64,000 bases of DNA from Martinezella rhizogenes (GCF_007002745.1 NZ_SGNY01000003.1:434001-498000), one strand, 5' to 3'; positions 50,109-60,916 are shown, counted from the stretch's first letter. Numbers and translations are program-made. The notes: generated by a model from the sequence alone, not told the origin.

Positions 50109-53026
50109 TACACGTCCTCCGCTTTTGCGGCTTCAGGCGTGCGAACGCGGTAGTTACGCAACGATTGGTGTGCCAGTGCTATGAGAATAAGAACGGTGGA
50201 GCCGACGACCGTCGCAAAGACGCCGAGGTCGAACAGCAGGGCGGATGCCGTGGGCATTTTGCCGATATAGGGTATCTCCGTATACTGGAAATACGAGGTC
50301 AGGAACGGGTAGCCGAAATACCAGGAGCCGATGCCCGTCGCTGTCGCCATCAACAGGCCAAAACCCATCCAGCGCAGCGGCAGGATGCGGATGCGGTCCT
50401 CCGCCCAGCGCGCGCCGCCGGCGAGATATTGCAGCAGGAAGGCGATAGCCATGGTGATGCCGGCCGCAAAGCCGCCACCGGGCAGATCGTGGCCGCGCAT
50501 GAACAGGAAGATCGAGAAGGTGATGATGACCGGGAACATCCACTGCATCACGATCGATGGCACATAGAGGTAGTCGCGGACGGTATCGCCCTTGCTGCGG
50601 TCCGGACGCTCGGCATCGAAGGCATTCTGCATCTGCTGCTGTTCCGGCAGCCCGATGCTTTCATGCGCCGGGCGGAAACGGCGAAGCAGGGCGAAGACGG
50701 TGAGCGCCACGATGGCCAGTACCGCGATTTCACCAAAGGTGTCGAAACCGCGGAAATCAACGAGGATGACGTTGACGACATTGGTGCCGCCGCCTTCCGT
50801 ATAGGCGCGCTCGAGGAAATAGGTGGCAATCGCGTTCGGCACCGGCAGGGTCATCACGGCATAGGCGATGACGGACATGCCGATGCCACTGGCTGCCGCC
50901 AGCAGAAAGTCGCGGGCACGGCGAAGCTGCGCCGGTAGCTCGTCACTGCTATCAACCTTTTCGAAACGTTTCGGCAGCCACCGGAGACCAAGCAGGATGA
51001 GAACCGTGGTCACGATCTCGACCAGCAGCTGGGTGATGGCCAGATCCGGCGCGGACAGCCAGATGAAGGTGAGGCAGGTGACGAGCCCGGAAACACCAAG
51101 CATGACGAGGGCGGCAAGCCGATGATATTTTGCCTGCCAGGCGGCACCCAGCGCGGCAATCATGCCGATCAGCCAAAGGATGGCGAAGATCGGATCGAAG
51201 GTCGTCACACGCGGTAGTGACAGGGAGAATTCCGAAAGGAACAGTGGTGAGAAACCGGCGAGAAGCGCCACGAGGATGAGAAGTCTCAGCTGCGGCTGCA
51301 GACGCCGCGTGCCGAGCGTGCTTTCCAGCCACCGCGCCCATTTCCAGGACACGGTGACGAGAATGCGCTCGAAGATGCGCTGGCCCCGCAAATGCCGGAA
51401 GACGGGTGGGCCGTCATCGCAGCGTGAGAAATAGCCACCAAGCAGCGCATAGATCGTCACGCCGCCGATCAGTGCCGCGATGCTCATGATCAGCGGCAGG
51501 TTGAAACCGTGCCAGATCGACAGGCTGTAGACGGGCGTCTGGTCGCCGAGTACGGACAGCACGGCCGAATGCAGGAACGGGCCGATCGACAGGCTCGGAA
51601 CGATGCCGACGATCAGGCAGGCGAAAACCAGGAACTCGATCGGGAAACGCATCCAGCGCGGCGGCTCGTGCGGATGTGGGTTCGGCAGATCGACGGGCTT
51701 GGGGCCGAAGAAGACGGTGTGGATGAAGCGCAGCGAATAGGCGACGGCAAATGCGCCTGAAAGCGTCGCGACATAGGGCAGCGCCCGGTCCAGCAGTGAA
51801 TCGGCATGGGTCTCGACGGCCTCGGCAAAGAACATTTCCTTGGAGAGGAAGCCGTTGAACAACGGCACGCCGGCCATTGCCGCACTGGCCGCCATGGCAA
51901 GCGTCGCTGTCGCCGGCAGATAGGTGTAGAGCCCGCTCAAGCGCCGCATGTCGCGTGTGCCGGTTTCATGGTCGATGATACCGGCCGCCATGAACAGCGA
52001 GGCCTTGAAGGTGGCGTGGTTGACCATGTGGAAGATGGCCGCAACCGCCGCAAGCGGGCTGCCGAGGCTGAGCAGCGTGGTGATGAGCCCGAGATGGCTG
52101 ATGGTGGAATAGGCGAGCAGGCCCTTCAGGTCCTGCTGGAACATGGCGAAATAAGCGCCGAGCAGCAGGGTGATGATGCCGGCCACGCCCACCAGCCAGA
52201 ACCATTCCGGCGTGCCCGCCAGCACCGGCCAGAACCGCGCCAGCAGGAAAACCCCCGCCTTCACCATGGTCGCCGAATGCAGATAGGCGGAGACCGGTGT
52301 AGGCGCCGCCATGGCGTTGGGCAGCCAGAAGTGAAACGGAAACTGCGCGCTCTTGGTCAGCGCGCCGCCAAGAATGAGAATAAGCGCCGGCAGATAGAGG
52401 GAATGGGCGCGGATCGCCGCACCGGCCTCGATGATCTTGTCGAGATCGTAGCTTCCCGCCATGTGGCCGAGGATCAGAAGTCCGGCCAGCAGGCTGAAGC
52501 CGCCAATGCCGGTCACGGTCAGCGCCATGCGCGCACCATCACGCGCACCAGCGTTCTGGTGCCAGTAGCCGATCAGCAGGAATGAGAAGATGCTGGTCAT
52601 TTCCCAGAAGATCGACAGCAGTATGACGTTGCCGGACAGCACCACGCCGAGCATCGAGCCCATGAAGGCGAGGAAGAAGGCAAAAAACCGCGGGATCGGA
52701 TCCTTGGCCGACATGTAATAACGGGCGTACAGCACCACGAGCAGGCCGATGCCGGTAATGAGGATCGCGAAGATCCATGCAAACCCGTCCAGCCGCAGGG
52801 TGAAATTCAGCCCGAGCTGCGGCAGCCATTCCACATCATATTTCAGCACACCGCCGCCGCTGACGGTGGAATAAAGAAAGATGCTGCTGACGAGACCGAA
52901 AAGGGCGACACCGCCCGCAACGGAGGCGGGGCCGGCGGCTGCGCCATCACGCGGCATGAAAGCCGTTAGAATGGCGCCGACGAAGGGCAATGCGACGATA
53001 AATGGAAGAAGGGTTGCAAATGTCAT
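50108..53026 (-). CDS. mnhA: Fused monovalent cation/H+ antiporter subunit A/B
   Basis: The 972-residue protein (ATG at 53026, MTFATLLPFIVALPF) combines a NuoL-like MnhA core with SIFWEMTSIFSFLLIGYWH, AHSKAQFPFHFWLP-type helix region (KSAQFPFHFWLPNAM) and a C-terminal MnhB domain: QWMFPVIITFSIFLFMRGHD and LPGGGFAAGITMAIAFLLQY. In many bacteria A and B are separate; the fusion is usual in rhizobia (PhaAB type). It is the first gene of a six-gene operon in which every junction overlaps. Confidence 0.93.
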   Translation of the reverse strand: MTFATLLPFIVALPFVGAILTAFMPRDGAAAGPASVAGGVALFGLVSSIFLYSTVSGGGVLKYDVEWLPQLGLNFTLRLDGFAWIFAILITGIGLLVVLYARYYMSAKDPIPRFFAFFLAFMGSMLGVVLSGNVILLSIFWEMTSIFSFLLIGYWHQNAGARDGARMALTVTGIGGFSLLAGLLILGHMAGSYDLDKIIEAGAAIRAHSLYLPALILILGGALTKSAQFPFHFWLPNAMAAPTPVSAYLHSATMVKAGVFLLARFWPVLAGTPEWFWLVGVAGIITLLLGAYFAMFQQDLKGLLAYSTISHLGLITTLLSLGSPLAAVAAIFHMVNHATFKASLFMAAGIIDHETGTRDMRRLSGLYTYLPATATLAMAASAAMAGVPLFNGFLSKEMFFAEAVETHADSLLDRALPYVATLSGAFAVAYSLRFIHTVFFGPKPVDLPNPHPHEPPRWMRFPIEFLVFACLIVGIVPSLSIGPFLHSAVLSVLGDQTPVYSLSIWHGFNLPLIMSIAALIGGVTIYALLGGYFSRCDDGPPVFRHLRGQRIFERILVTVSWKWARWLESTLGTRRLQPQLRLLILVALLAGFSPLFLSEFSLSLPRVTTFDPIFAILWLIGMIAALGAAWQAKYHRLAALVMLGVSGLVTCLTFIWLSAPDLAITQLLVEIVTTVLILLGLRWLPKRFEKVDSSDELPAQLRRARDFLLAAASGIGMSVIAYAVMTLPVPNAIATYFLERAYTEGGGTNVVNVILVDFRGFDTFGEIAVLAIVALTVFALLRRFRPAHESIGLPEQQQMQNAFDAERPDRSKGDTVRDYLYVPSIVMQWMFPVIITFSIFLFMRGHDLPGGGFAAGITMAIAFLLQYLAGGARWAEDRIRILPLRWMGFGLLMATATGIGSWYFGYPFLTSYFQYTEIPYIGKMPTASALLFDLGVFATVVGSTVLILIALAHQSLRNYRVRTPEAAKAEDV

Positions 53027-53130
53027 ATGCAGCGGCGGTTTTTCTCTGGAATTGGAGTCTACGGCGGGTTTCCGACGACTCCGATCCCTCAAGGCTCACG
53101 AGAACCGAATGATGAGGACCGCCGGAATGA

Positions 53131-53505
53131 CTAATAGATAATATGCGGGGGCGCTCTTGGAACCACGCTCGCAAAGTCTCGGAAAGCTTGTGGCGCGATG
53201 GCAACAGATGCAACGGCCGGCCCGGCATCAACGCTGATCCGCAAAGCGGGAGTGGGGAAGTTGCCGGGGCGAAGACCCGAGCTGGCATCCCCGGCCTTGC
53301 AGCCGCTATCGCAATCCCTGTCGCGAAGAGTGAGGGAACGGCTGAGATCGACGGTCTGCAATCTCTCCAGGCGGCTGGTCTTGGAAAGGGTCTTGATGCC
53401 GGATGGTGCCTGAAAGCCGATCATGACGAGCAGGCTTGCGACCATGATGCCGATCAACACTTGCGGATGGCGCCTTGAACGGCGGCATTTCTCCATCCAT
53501 AACAA
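53131..53505 (-). CDS. Small signal-anchored hypothetical protein
   Basis: The 124-residue protein has a basic N-terminus and one hydrophobic segment (VLIGIMVASLLVMIGF), then a polar part with a Cys pair (DRDCDSGC). I kept the TTG at 53505 because AAGGAG lies eight bases upstream; an ATG nine bases in is the alternative. No family is recognised, and a frame on the other strand covers the same DNA, so it is only a moderate call. Confidence 0.4.
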   Translation of the reverse strand: MLWMEKCRRSRRHPQVLIGIMVASLLVMIGFQAPSGIKTLSKTSRLERLQTVDLSRSLTLRDRDCDSGCKAGDASSGLRPGNFPTPALRISVDAGPAVASVAIAPQAFRDFASVVPRAPPHIIY

Positions 53506-54012
53506 GTTGGCATCTCCTTGATCGTAAAGGTCTCTTTAAAGCATCACCGCTCAGCGAATATCCCGTTGATTTGTTTTAGGGGAAGCTGCACGCGCTTGTC
53601 CAGCGCACAGGCCGGAAAAACCGCCCGCGATGGCCGATTCCTTTTCGTTTTTGCCCGTTTGCGGCAAAGTGAGGGCGGCAATGGCTAAAAGCTTTTACAA
53701 ATTTTACCGTTTGACGCTCGAGCTGATGTTTCTTAACTTTCAAGCAAGGAATTAACCATAAAGATTGATGGTATTTCCACGGCGGAATGGGGTTCTCTCC
53801 CCTTCCAGGCATGACGCCGCACTGCCGTACCGGTGCCGATCCGGTATTTCGTTTCTTGGTTCAAGAAGGTCAGGCAGGCGTCGATGCCGCATCGTCCGCG
53901 ATGGGTATGTTCGTTCAAAAATCCCCTTTAGGGTACTGGCGTTCTGAACCTTGGCCAATTGGCCGGGTTTTACCGGCCGTCATGTTGTTGGGGACGTCGG
54001 TTGGGGCAGGAC
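53506..54012. other. Promoter region of the chemotaxis operon
   Basis: About 500 bases between a minus-strand hypothetical gene and icpA. No credible gene is visible; several open frames occur on both strands but none resembles a protein family. TTGACG at 53711-53716 with TAACTT 17 bases later is a possible sigma-70-like promoter, though the second hexamer is weak. In related rhizobia this operon is controlled by the VisNR/Rem cascade; I could not identify a specific binding site. Confidence 0.4.
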
Positions 54013-55608
54013 TTGCCATCAGATCAAGCGCGCAGATCGGCAGGTGCAAGCCTGGCGGGACGGCTTCGCTTTGCCGGCCTCGACGAGACGCAATCCGATT
54101 TCCTGCGCAATTATCGCGGTATGCTCGAGCCTTACGTCAAGGCCGGCCTGCGCGACGTGATGAACCGTTTCCAGTCGATGCCCGACTGTTCACCGTCCTT
54201 CGAAAGCGAAAACCAGCTTGATCGCCTGCACGACCTGCAATCCTCGCACTGGAGTGTGCTGACGGATGCGCGTTTCGATGCGCTTTATGCCGAGCGGGTG
54301 AAGGTTCTTTCCGACAATGCCGGCCGCATGGGGCTCGATCCCCGCTGGCAGATCGCCAGCCATGCCATCGTTCTGGAGCATCTGCTTGGTGGGCTGGTGG
54401 CCGAACACGCGCCGCGCTCCATCCTGCCCGGCAGCCGCAAGAAGAACCGTGAACTGGCCGAGGCCGTGAAGAACATCGTCCGTCTGGTGATGGTCGATAC
54501 CGAGATTGCCGTCTCGCTGCGTTTCAACGAATTGCGCCTGCGCCACGGCCGTGAACTGGCGGAACAGCGCGACAATGACCGTTCGCAAGCAGCGACACTG
54601 CTGGGTGCGGCCCTGACGGCCTTTGCCGCCGGCGATCTTAAGGCGCGGATCGGCGGCGATCTGCCGGAAGCCTATCGCGATGTTGCCGCCTCGTTTAACG
54701 CGGCACTTGAAACGATCGGCGCATCGCTGACATCCGCGCAGCAGGGTATCGGTGACGCCGAGACACTCAGCGCCCGTTTCGCCGATATCGGTCGCTCCAT
54801 CGCAGAACGTTCCGGCCAGCAGGCCGAAGCCCTTGCCGAGACCTCCCGTGCGCTTCAGGCGATGATCGGGAACCTGGCGGAAAACGGCGCCCGCATATCG
54901 GCGACGGAAACGGCGGTTTCCCGCGCCCGCGACGCGGCTGTCGAAAGCGGCAAGGCCATTGGCGAGGCGATCGACGCCATGTCTGACATTGAGCAGTCCG
55001 CCGAGCACATCGGCAGGATCATTGGTACAATCGACGAGATTGCTTTCCAGACCAACCTTCTCGCCCTCAATGCCGGCATCGAGGCGGCGCGCGCGGGTGA
55101 AAGCGGCCGCGGTTTCGCCGTCGTCGCACAGGAAGTGCGGGCGCTCGCCCAGCGTTCCGCCGACGCCGCAAGGGAAATCAAGAGCCTTGTCGGCACCACC
55201 AAGACGCAGGTCGAGGGCGGTGTTCGCATGGTGAACCGCACGCAGGAAGCAATCGGCGGCGTCGTCCGGCAGGTGGCCGGTATCAACGACATGATCGCCG
55301 AAGTCTCCCGGCATACGTCTGCACAGGCTGATGACCTGAAAACGGTTGCCGCCGATATCAGCGAACAGCAGCGGCAGGCCGGCCGGATCGCAAACGAGAT
55401 CGGCGAAGGCTCTTCCGAGGCTGACGCGCTACACACTGTCATTCTGCAACTCGGTCGCACCATTCGCGAGTTCCGCATTGCCCGTCAGGGCCAGGCGGCG
55501 GCAATGGCCGTGGCGGACCGCCAGGACACATCATTTATGGCCCGTGCGGATAACCGCACGGATTACGGCCAGGATTACCAACAATTCAGACGCCAGGGAG
55601 TCATGTAA
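54013..55608 (+). CDS. icpA: Soluble chemoreceptor with protoglobin-like N-terminus (IcpA-like)
   Basis: From the TTG at 54013 the product is 531 residues, close to S. meliloti IcpA as I recall it; the frame has no ATG, and TTGs at 54001 and 53959 are alternatives. No membrane segment is present. The first ~170 residues look like a globin-coupled sensor ([47 protein letters not shown]). A HAMP-like stretch ([20 protein letters not shown]) leads into a receptor signalling domain with the hairpin tip [20 protein letters not shown] and [18 protein letters not shown]. It should feed CheA from the cytoplasm. It is the first gene of the chemotaxis operon, and its stop overlaps cheS (TAATG). Confidence 0.85.
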   Translation: MPSDQARRSAGASLAGRLRFAGLDETQSDFLRNYRGMLEPYVKAGLRDVMNRFQSMPDCSPSFESENQLDRLHDLQSSHWSVLTDARFDALYAERVKVLSDNAGRMGLDPRWQIASHAIVLEHLLGGLVAEHAPRSILPGSRKKNRELAEAVKNIVRLVMVDTEIAVSLRFNELRLRHGRELAEQRDNDRSQAATLLGAALTAFAAGDLKARIGGDLPEAYRDVAASFNAALETIGASLTSAQQGIGDAETLSARFADIGRSIAERSGQQAEALAETSRALQAMIGNLAENGARISATETAVSRARDAAVESGKAIGEAIDAMSDIEQSAEHIGRIIGTIDEIAFQTNLLALNAGIEAARAGESGRGFAVVAQEVRALAQRSADAAREIKSLVGTTKTQVEGGVRMVNRTQEAIGGVVRQVAGINDMIAEVSRHTSAQADDLKTVAADISEQQRQAGRIANEIGEGSSEADALHTVILQLGRTIREFRIARQGQAAAMAVADRQDTSFMARADNRTDYGQDYQQFRRQGVM

Positions 55609-55907
55609 TGGCAGCCAGAAAAGCAGCTGAGGCGACGCTGAAACTGTCACCGGTGCTGGATCTCAACGAAGCATCGGCGCTGCACGGCAAGCTGATGACG
55701 CTGAGAGGAGCACCTTTGTCGGTCGATGCGTCCGAGGTGGAGCGCATTGGCGCGCTTTGTGTCCAGGTCCTGATGGCCGGCGCGAAATCCTGGGAGGAGG
55801 ACGGCAAGCCCTTCGGTTTTGCCAGGGTGTCCGATGCATTCGACAAGACCATGAAACTGATAGGCGTCGATATTGACCATTTGCTCCCCAAGGAGATGCA
55901 AAAGTGA
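55608..55907 (+). CDS. cheS: STAS-like chemotaxis protein CheS
   Basis: The 99-residue protein has a STAS-type fold pattern (LDLNEASALHGKLMTLRGAP, VDASEVERIGALCVQVLMA). In S. meliloti the second gene of this operon, CheS, helps CheA drain phosphate from CheY1; same position and size support the name. It overlaps icpA at its start and cheY1 at its end (GTGA). Confidence 0.85.
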   Translation: MAARKAAEATLKLSPVLDLNEASALHGKLMTLRGAPLSVDASEVERIGALCVQVLMAGAKSWEEDGKPFGFARVSDAFDKTMKLIGVDIDHLLPKEMQK

Positions 55908-56269
55908 AGAAAAAAGTTCTCACCGTGGATGATTCCCGGACGATCAGGAACATGCTCCTGGTCACGCTCAACAATGCCGGTTTCGAGACCATTCAGGCCG
56001 AAGATGGCGTTGAAGGCCTCGAGGTGCTGGAACAGAGCAACCCTGATGTCATCGTGACTGACATCAACATGCCCCGTCTTGATGGTTTCGGCTTTATCGA
56101 GGGCGTGCGCCGCAACGAGAAATACCGGGCTATCCCGATCCTCGTTCTGACGACCGAAAGCGATGCAGAAAAGAAGAACCGCGCCCGCCAGGCCGGTGCG
56201 ACCGGCTGGATCGTCAAGCCGTTCGACCCTGCAAAACTCATCGATGCCATTGAACGCGTAACCGCCTGA
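55904..56269 (+). CDS. cheY1: Chemotaxis response regulator CheY1
   Basis: The 121-residue single-domain receiver has the acidic pair D9/D10, phosphoacceptor D53 (VTDINMPRLDG), T83/T84 and Lys105 (WIVKPF). It starts with GTG overlapping the cheS stop. In two-CheY rhizobia CheY1 acts as a phosphate sink for CheY2. Confidence 0.93.
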   Translation: MKKKVLTVDDSRTIRNMLLVTLNNAGFETIQAEDGVEGLEVLEQSNPDVIVTDINMPRLDGFGFIEGVRRNEKYRAIPILVLTTESDAEKKNRARQAGATGWIVKPFDPAKLIDAIERVTA

Positions 56270-56285
56270 TACGGGACATTTCACG

Positions 56286-58553
56286 ATGGATATGAACGAA
56301 ATCAAGGAAATCTTTTTCCAGGAATGCGAGGAGCAGCTCGCTGAACTGGAATCGGGGCTTCTTAAATTGAATGACGGTGACCGTGATCCGGAAACCGTCA
56401 ACGCTGTTTTCCGTGCCGTTCATTCCATCAAGGGCGGGGCGGGTGCCTTCGGTCTCGATGATCTCGTGGCCTTCGCCCACGTTTTTGAAACGACCCTCGA
56501 CTGCGTTCGCTCCAACAAGCTGGAGCCCACACAGGATGTTCTGAAAGTCATGTTGCGCTCCGCCGACGTGCTGGCGGACCTGACCAATGCGGCGAGAGAC
56601 GGCGGCAGCGTCGATGAAAGCCGCACTCGTGGCCTCGTCAAGGAACTGGAAGCGCTGGCAAACGGCGAAACCGTACAGGCCTCTGCGCCGGCGGCAGCGC
56701 CAGCAGCCATCAAGGCGCCGGCAGCCGCTGCGCCCAAGCCGACGGATGAGAGCGGTTTCCAGCCGGTGCTGTTCTCCTTCTCGGACTTTGCCGACGACAC
56801 GACACCGCTGATGGAAGCGCCGACCTTCCAGATCACCTTCAAGCCGCATGCATCGCTTTATTCAAAGGGCAATGAGGCAGCGCTTCTCCTGCGCGATCTC
56901 TCGCGTATCGGCGAGATGAGCATCAATTGCGACCTGTCGGAACTGCCCACGCTCGACAAGCTCGATCCTGAAGCATCTTATCTCTCCTGGACGGTTTCGA
57001 TCACCACCGACAAGGGTGAAGAGGGTATCCGCAGCGTCTTCGAATTCGCCGAATGGGATTGCGATCTCGAAATCACGCCGGTTATTTCGGATGCCGCTGC
57101 GGAAGAGGAAGAACTTCCGATGATCCCGGTTCCGTTCGATCTCTCGGCGCTTGATGGCGGACCGGAAGCGGACACTGCCGTCGAAGCAGCTATGGTGGAA
57201 GAGCCTTTTGTTGCCGCAGCCGTTGAAGCTGCCGTCGCCACGACGCAGATCGCCCAGAGCGTCAATGCCGCCATCGAAAAGCGTGAGGCGGCGGCAGCGC
57301 CCGCCGCAGCGCAGGCGAATGCCAATGCGGCCGCCAATGCGAGTGCTGGCCAGACCATCCGCGTCGATCTCGATCGCGTCGATCGCCTCATCAACCTCGT
57401 TGGCGAACTCGTCATCAATCAGGCGATGCTGTCGCAGAGCGTCATCGAGAACGATGCGAGCGGCACCTCTGCCGTCAATATGGGTCTGGACGAGCTGCAG
57501 CAGCTGACGCGCGAAATCCAGGACAGCGTGATGGCCATCCGTGCGCAGCCGGTAAAGCCGGTCTTCCAGCGCATGTCGCGTATCGTCCGCGAAGTCGCAG
57601 ACATGATCGGCAAGCAGATCCGTCTCGTCACCGAAGGTGAAAACACCGAAGTCGACAAGACGGTTATCGACAAGCTGGCCGAGCCTCTGACCCACATGAT
57701 CCGCAATGCCGTCGACCACGGCATCGAAACGCCGGAAAAACGCGAAGCGGCCGGCAAGAACCCGGAAGGCACCATCAAGCTTTCGGCAAAGCATCGCTCG
57801 GGCCGTATCCTCATCGAACTGCAGGACGATGGCGCCGGCATCAACCGCGAGCGCGTTCGACAGAAAGCGATCGATAATGATCTCATTGCCGCCGATGCGA
57901 ACCTGACCGACGAAGAGATCGACAATCTGATCTTCGCGCCGGGCTTTTCGACCGCCGACAAGATTTCCGACATTTCCGGCCGCGGTGTCGGCATGGATGT
58001 GGTCAAGCGTTCCATTCAGGCGCTTGGTGGCCGCATCAGCATCTCCTCGCGCCCCGGTCATGGTTCGACCTTCACGATGAGCCTGCCGCTGACGCTCGCC
58101 GTCCTCGACGGCATGGTGGTGACGGTGGCCGGTCAGACGCTCGTCGTGCCCTTGACCGCAATCGTCGAAACCCTGCAGCCGGAAGCGAAGAATATCCACT
58201 CCTTCGGTTCCAACCAGCGGCTGATCTCCATCCGCAATTCCTTCTGCCCGCTGGTCGATGTCGGACGTGTTCTGAACTTCCGCCCGACCCAGGCCGATCC
58301 GGTCGAAGGCGTGGCGCTTCTGGTGGAATCGGAAGGCGGTGGCCAGCGCGCCCTGATGGTCGATGCGATCCAGGGCCAGCGTCAGGTCGTCATCAAGTCG
58401 TTGGAAGCCAACTATACCCATGTTCCGGGCATTGCCGCCGCCACCATTCTCGGTGACGGGCGCGTTGCGCTCATTCTGGATGTCGATGCCATCGTCAGCG
58501 CTTCGCGCGGACAGCCCCTGAAGCAGGAAATGTCGCTTGCGGCGACAGGTTGA
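56286..58553 (+). CDS. cheA: Chemotaxis histidine kinase CheA
   Basis: The 755-residue kinase has the five-domain CheA order: HPt with His46 in FRAVHSIKGGAGAFG, a variable P2/linker part rich in Ala/Pro, dimerisation helices, ATPase with NAVDHGIETPEKREAAG and DDGAGIN and GRGVGMDVV, and a C-terminal CheW-like domain (TLVVPLTAIVETLQPE). It phosphorylates CheY1, CheY2 and CheB. Directly followed by cheR; no cheW gene lies in between. Confidence 0.96.
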   Translation: MDMNEIKEIFFQECEEQLAELESGLLKLNDGDRDPETVNAVFRAVHSIKGGAGAFGLDDLVAFAHVFETTLDCVRSNKLEPTQDVLKVMLRSADVLADLTNAARDGGSVDESRTRGLVKELEALANGETVQASAPAAAPAAIKAPAAAAPKPTDESGFQPVLFSFSDFADDTTPLMEAPTFQITFKPHASLYSKGNEAALLLRDLSRIGEMSINCDLSELPTLDKLDPEASYLSWTVSITTDKGEEGIRSVFEFAEWDCDLEITPVISDAAAEEEELPMIPVPFDLSALDGGPEADTAVEAAMVEEPFVAAAVEAAVATTQIAQSVNAAIEKREAAAAPAAAQANANAAANASAGQTIRVDLDRVDRLINLVGELVINQAMLSQSVIENDASGTSAVNMGLDELQQLTREIQDSVMAIRAQPVKPVFQRMSRIVREVADMIGKQIRLVTEGENTEVDKTVIDKLAEPLTHMIRNAVDHGIETPEKREAAGKNPEGTIKLSAKHRSGRILIELQDDGAGINRERVRQKAIDNDLIAADANLTDEEIDNLIFAPGFSTADKISDISGRGVGMDVVKRSIQALGGRISISSRPGHGSTFTMSLPLTLAVLDGMVVTVAGQTLVVPLTAIVETLQPEAKNIHSFGSNQRLISIRNSFCPLVDVGRVLNFRPTQADPVEGVALLVESEGGGQRALMVDAIQGQRQVVIKSLEANYTHVPGIAAATILGDGRVALILDVDAIVSASRGQPLKQEMSLAATG

Positions 58554-58566
58554 AAGCGGATCGTTC

Positions 58567-59475
58567 ATGGCAGCACTTAATCTCAGCGACCAGCGCCAGT
58601 CTCCGGACGACGTACTTGCCAGCGGTGAATATCCGCTGACAAGACGCGATCTGTCGGAGATCGCTGCGATGATCTATGCGGATGCAGGCATCTATCTCAA
58701 CGACACCAAGGCGTCGCTGGTCTATTCCCGTCTGTCGAAGCATATCCGCAATCTCGGCCTTTCCGGTTTCCGCGAATATTGCACGCTGGTCTCCTCAACC
58801 GAGGGCGCGCCGGCGCGGCGCGAAATGCTGTCGCATCTGACGACGAATTTCACGCGCTTCTTCCGCGAGAACCACCATTTCGAACATCTGCGCGACGAGG
58901 TCCTGCCGGGCCTTATCGCAAGGGCCAAGAGCGGCGGGCGTGTCCGCATCTGGTCGGCGGCCTGTTCCGACGGGCAGGAGCCCTATTCGATCGCGCTTAC
59001 CGTGCTCGCCATGTTCCCGAATGCGGCGGATTACGATTTCAAGATTCTGGCGACGGACATCGATCCCAAGATTTTGGCGCAGGCCCGCGCCGGCGTCTAT
59101 GACGACAACGCGCTCGAAACCGTCTCTCCCGCCATGCGCAAGCAATGGTTCACGGAGGTCGATGCCGGCGGTCGCCGCAAATTCCGCATCGACGACAAGG
59201 TCAAGCGCCTCATCACCTTCAACGAATTGAACCTGATGACGCAATGGCCCTTCAAGGGCAATTTCGACGTGATCTTCTGCCGTAACGTCGTCATTTATTT
59301 CGACGAGCCGACACAGACGCGCATCTGGTCGCGTTTCGCCGGCCTGCTGCCGGAAGGTGGTCATCTCTATATCGGCCATTCCGAACGCGTCTCCGGTGAT
59401 GCCAAGAACCTGTTCGACAATACCGGCATCACCACCTATCGCTACATTGGACACGCATCCGGGAGGAAGGCATGA
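58567..59475 (+). CDS. cheR: Chemoreceptor methyltransferase CheR
   Basis: The 302-residue enzyme (ATG at 58567) has the N-terminal helical domain and a SAM-binding domain with [53 protein letters not shown] and [17 protein letters not shown]. It methylates glutamates on chemoreceptors for adaptation. It overlaps cheB (ATGA). Confidence 0.95.
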   Translation: MAALNLSDQRQSPDDVLASGEYPLTRRDLSEIAAMIYADAGIYLNDTKASLVYSRLSKHIRNLGLSGFREYCTLVSSTEGAPARREMLSHLTTNFTRFFRENHHFEHLRDEVLPGLIARAKSGGRVRIWSAACSDGQEPYSIALTVLAMFPNAADYDFKILATDIDPKILAQARAGVYDDNALETVSPAMRKQWFTEVDAGGRRKFRIDDKVKRLITFNELNLMTQWPFKGNFDVIFCRNVVIYFDEPTQTRIWSRFAGLLPEGGHLYIGHSERVSGDAKNLFDNTGITTYRYIGHASGRKA

Positions 59476-60527
59476 GCGCGCTCGCACGGGTACTCGTCGT
59501 CGATGATAGTCCAACGATGCGCGGCCTGATTTCGGCTGTCCTCAAGGCAGATCCGGAAGTCGAGGTGGTCGGACAGGCCGGCAACGCCATGGAAGCACGC
59601 GCCGCCATCAAGCAGCTCAACCCCGATGTCGTGACGCTCGACATCGAGATGCCGGAAATGAACGGCCTCGAATTTCTCGAAAAGATCATGCGCCTGCGGC
59701 CCATGCCGGTGATCATGGTCTCGTCGCTGACCCATCGCGGCGCGGACGCTTCGCTTGCGGCACTCGAAATCGGTGCCTTCGATTGCGTCGGCAAGCCGGC
59801 TCCGGGCGATGCGCGTCCCTTTGGCGATCTTGCCGACAAGGTGAAGGCCGCTGCCCGCTCCCAACACGCCGCCTATCGCACGGCTCGTCCGGAAAGCGCC
59901 GCGGCTGTGCAGCCTACGCCGGTCAGCGATTATCGCGCGGGCCGCAAAGTCGTGGCCATCGGTTCGTCCACGGGTGGTGTCGAGGCGCTGATCGCCGTGC
60001 TGCAGAAATTTCCGGCCAATTGCCCGCCGACTGTCATCACCCAGCACATGCCGCCGACCTTCACCCGGAGCTTCGCCGAACGGCTGAACCGGATTTGCGC
60101 GCCCGTCGTGGAAGAAGCCACAGATGGCGCACGCCTGCAGACCGGCAAGATCTATCTTGCGCCGGGCGGTGAACGCCATCTGCAGATCGCCAACCGGGCA
60201 GCACCCTGCTGCCGGCTCATCGAGCGCGATCCGGTGAACGGCCATCGTCCCTCCGTCGATGTGCTGTTTGATTCGGTGGCCGAGCTTGCCGGTCGCAATG
60301 CTGTCGGCGTCATTCTCACCGGCATGGGCCGCGATGGCGCGGCCGGACTGCTGAAAATGCGCCATGCCGGTGCGCGCACCGTCGGCCAGAATGAAAAAAC
60401 ATGTGTCGTCTACGGCATGCCCCGCGTGGCCTATGAGCTCGGTGCCGTTGAACAGCAATTGCCGCTGGCCTCCATCGGCGAAGAAATCCTGAAACTAACC
60501 ACTGCCCGCAAAGAAGGTGCTGACTAA
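59472..60527 (+). CDS. cheB: Chemoreceptor methylesterase/glutamine deamidase CheB
   Basis: The 351-residue protein is a receiver (D11/D12, phosphoacceptor D57 in [13 protein letters not shown]) linked to the esterase domain with the catalytic Ser in [12 protein letters not shown], His in [12 protein letters not shown] and Asp in [11 protein letters not shown]. It removes methyl groups from receptors. Start overlaps cheR and end overlaps cheY2 (TAATG). Confidence 0.95.
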   Translation: MSALARVLVVDDSPTMRGLISAVLKADPEVEVVGQAGNAMEARAAIKQLNPDVVTLDIEMPEMNGLEFLEKIMRLRPMPVIMVSSLTHRGADASLAALEIGAFDCVGKPAPGDARPFGDLADKVKAAARSQHAAYRTARPESAAAVQPTPVSDYRAGRKVVAIGSSTGGVEALIAVLQKFPANCPPTVITQHMPPTFTRSFAERLNRICAPVVEEATDGARLQTGKIYLAPGGERHLQIANRAAPCCRLIERDPVNGHRPSVDVLFDSVAELAGRNAVGVILTGMGRDGAAGLLKMRHAGARTVGQNEKTCVVYGMPRVAYELGAVEQQLPLASIGEEILKLTTARKEGAD

Positions 60528-60916
60528 TGTCTCTCGCAGAAAAGATCAAAGTTCTGATCGTTGACGATCAGGTGACCAGCCGGTTGCTCCTCAGCGATGC
60601 GCTGACACAGCTGGGCTTCAAGCAGATCACTGCCGCCGGCGATGGCGAGCAGGGATTGAAGATCATGGAGCAGCAGCCCCATCATCTCGTCATCTCCGAC
60701 TTCAACATGCCGAAGATGGACGGTCTTGGTTTCCTGCACGCCGTACGGGCCAATCCGACCCTTAAAAAAGCGGCCTTCATCATCCTCACGGCGCAGGGCG
60801 ACCGCGCGCTGGTGCAGAAGGCGGCGCAGCTCGGCGCGAACAACGTGCTGGCCAAGCCTTTCACCATCGACAAGATGCGCGCAGCCATCGAGGCGGTTTT
60901 CGGATCGCTGAAATGA
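60527..60916 (+). CDS. cheY2: Chemotaxis response regulator CheY2
   Basis: The 129-residue single-domain receiver has D13/D14, phosphoacceptor D58 ([12 protein letters not shown]), FIILTAQGD and Lys in VLAKPF. In S. meliloti CheY2 is the one that slows the flagellar motor; the same operon place supports this role. Overlaps cheB and cheD. Confidence 0.93.
   Translation: MSLAEKIKVLIVDDQVTSRLLLSDALTQLGFKQITAAGDGEQGLKIMEQQPHHLVISDFNMPKMDGLGFLHAVRANPTLKKAAFIILTAQGDRALVQKAAQLGANNVLAKPFTIDKMRAAIEAVFGSLK

Noticed and set aside
53143..53478. Plus-strand frame upstream of the chemotaxis operon
   Set aside because: It is antisense to a frame with a hydrophobic anchor and a better ribosome site; neither is certain, but the minus-strand one is better supported.
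56862..58568. A 568-codon open frame on the minus strand
   Set aside because: It is antisense to cheA and mirrors its codon bias; cheA is certain.
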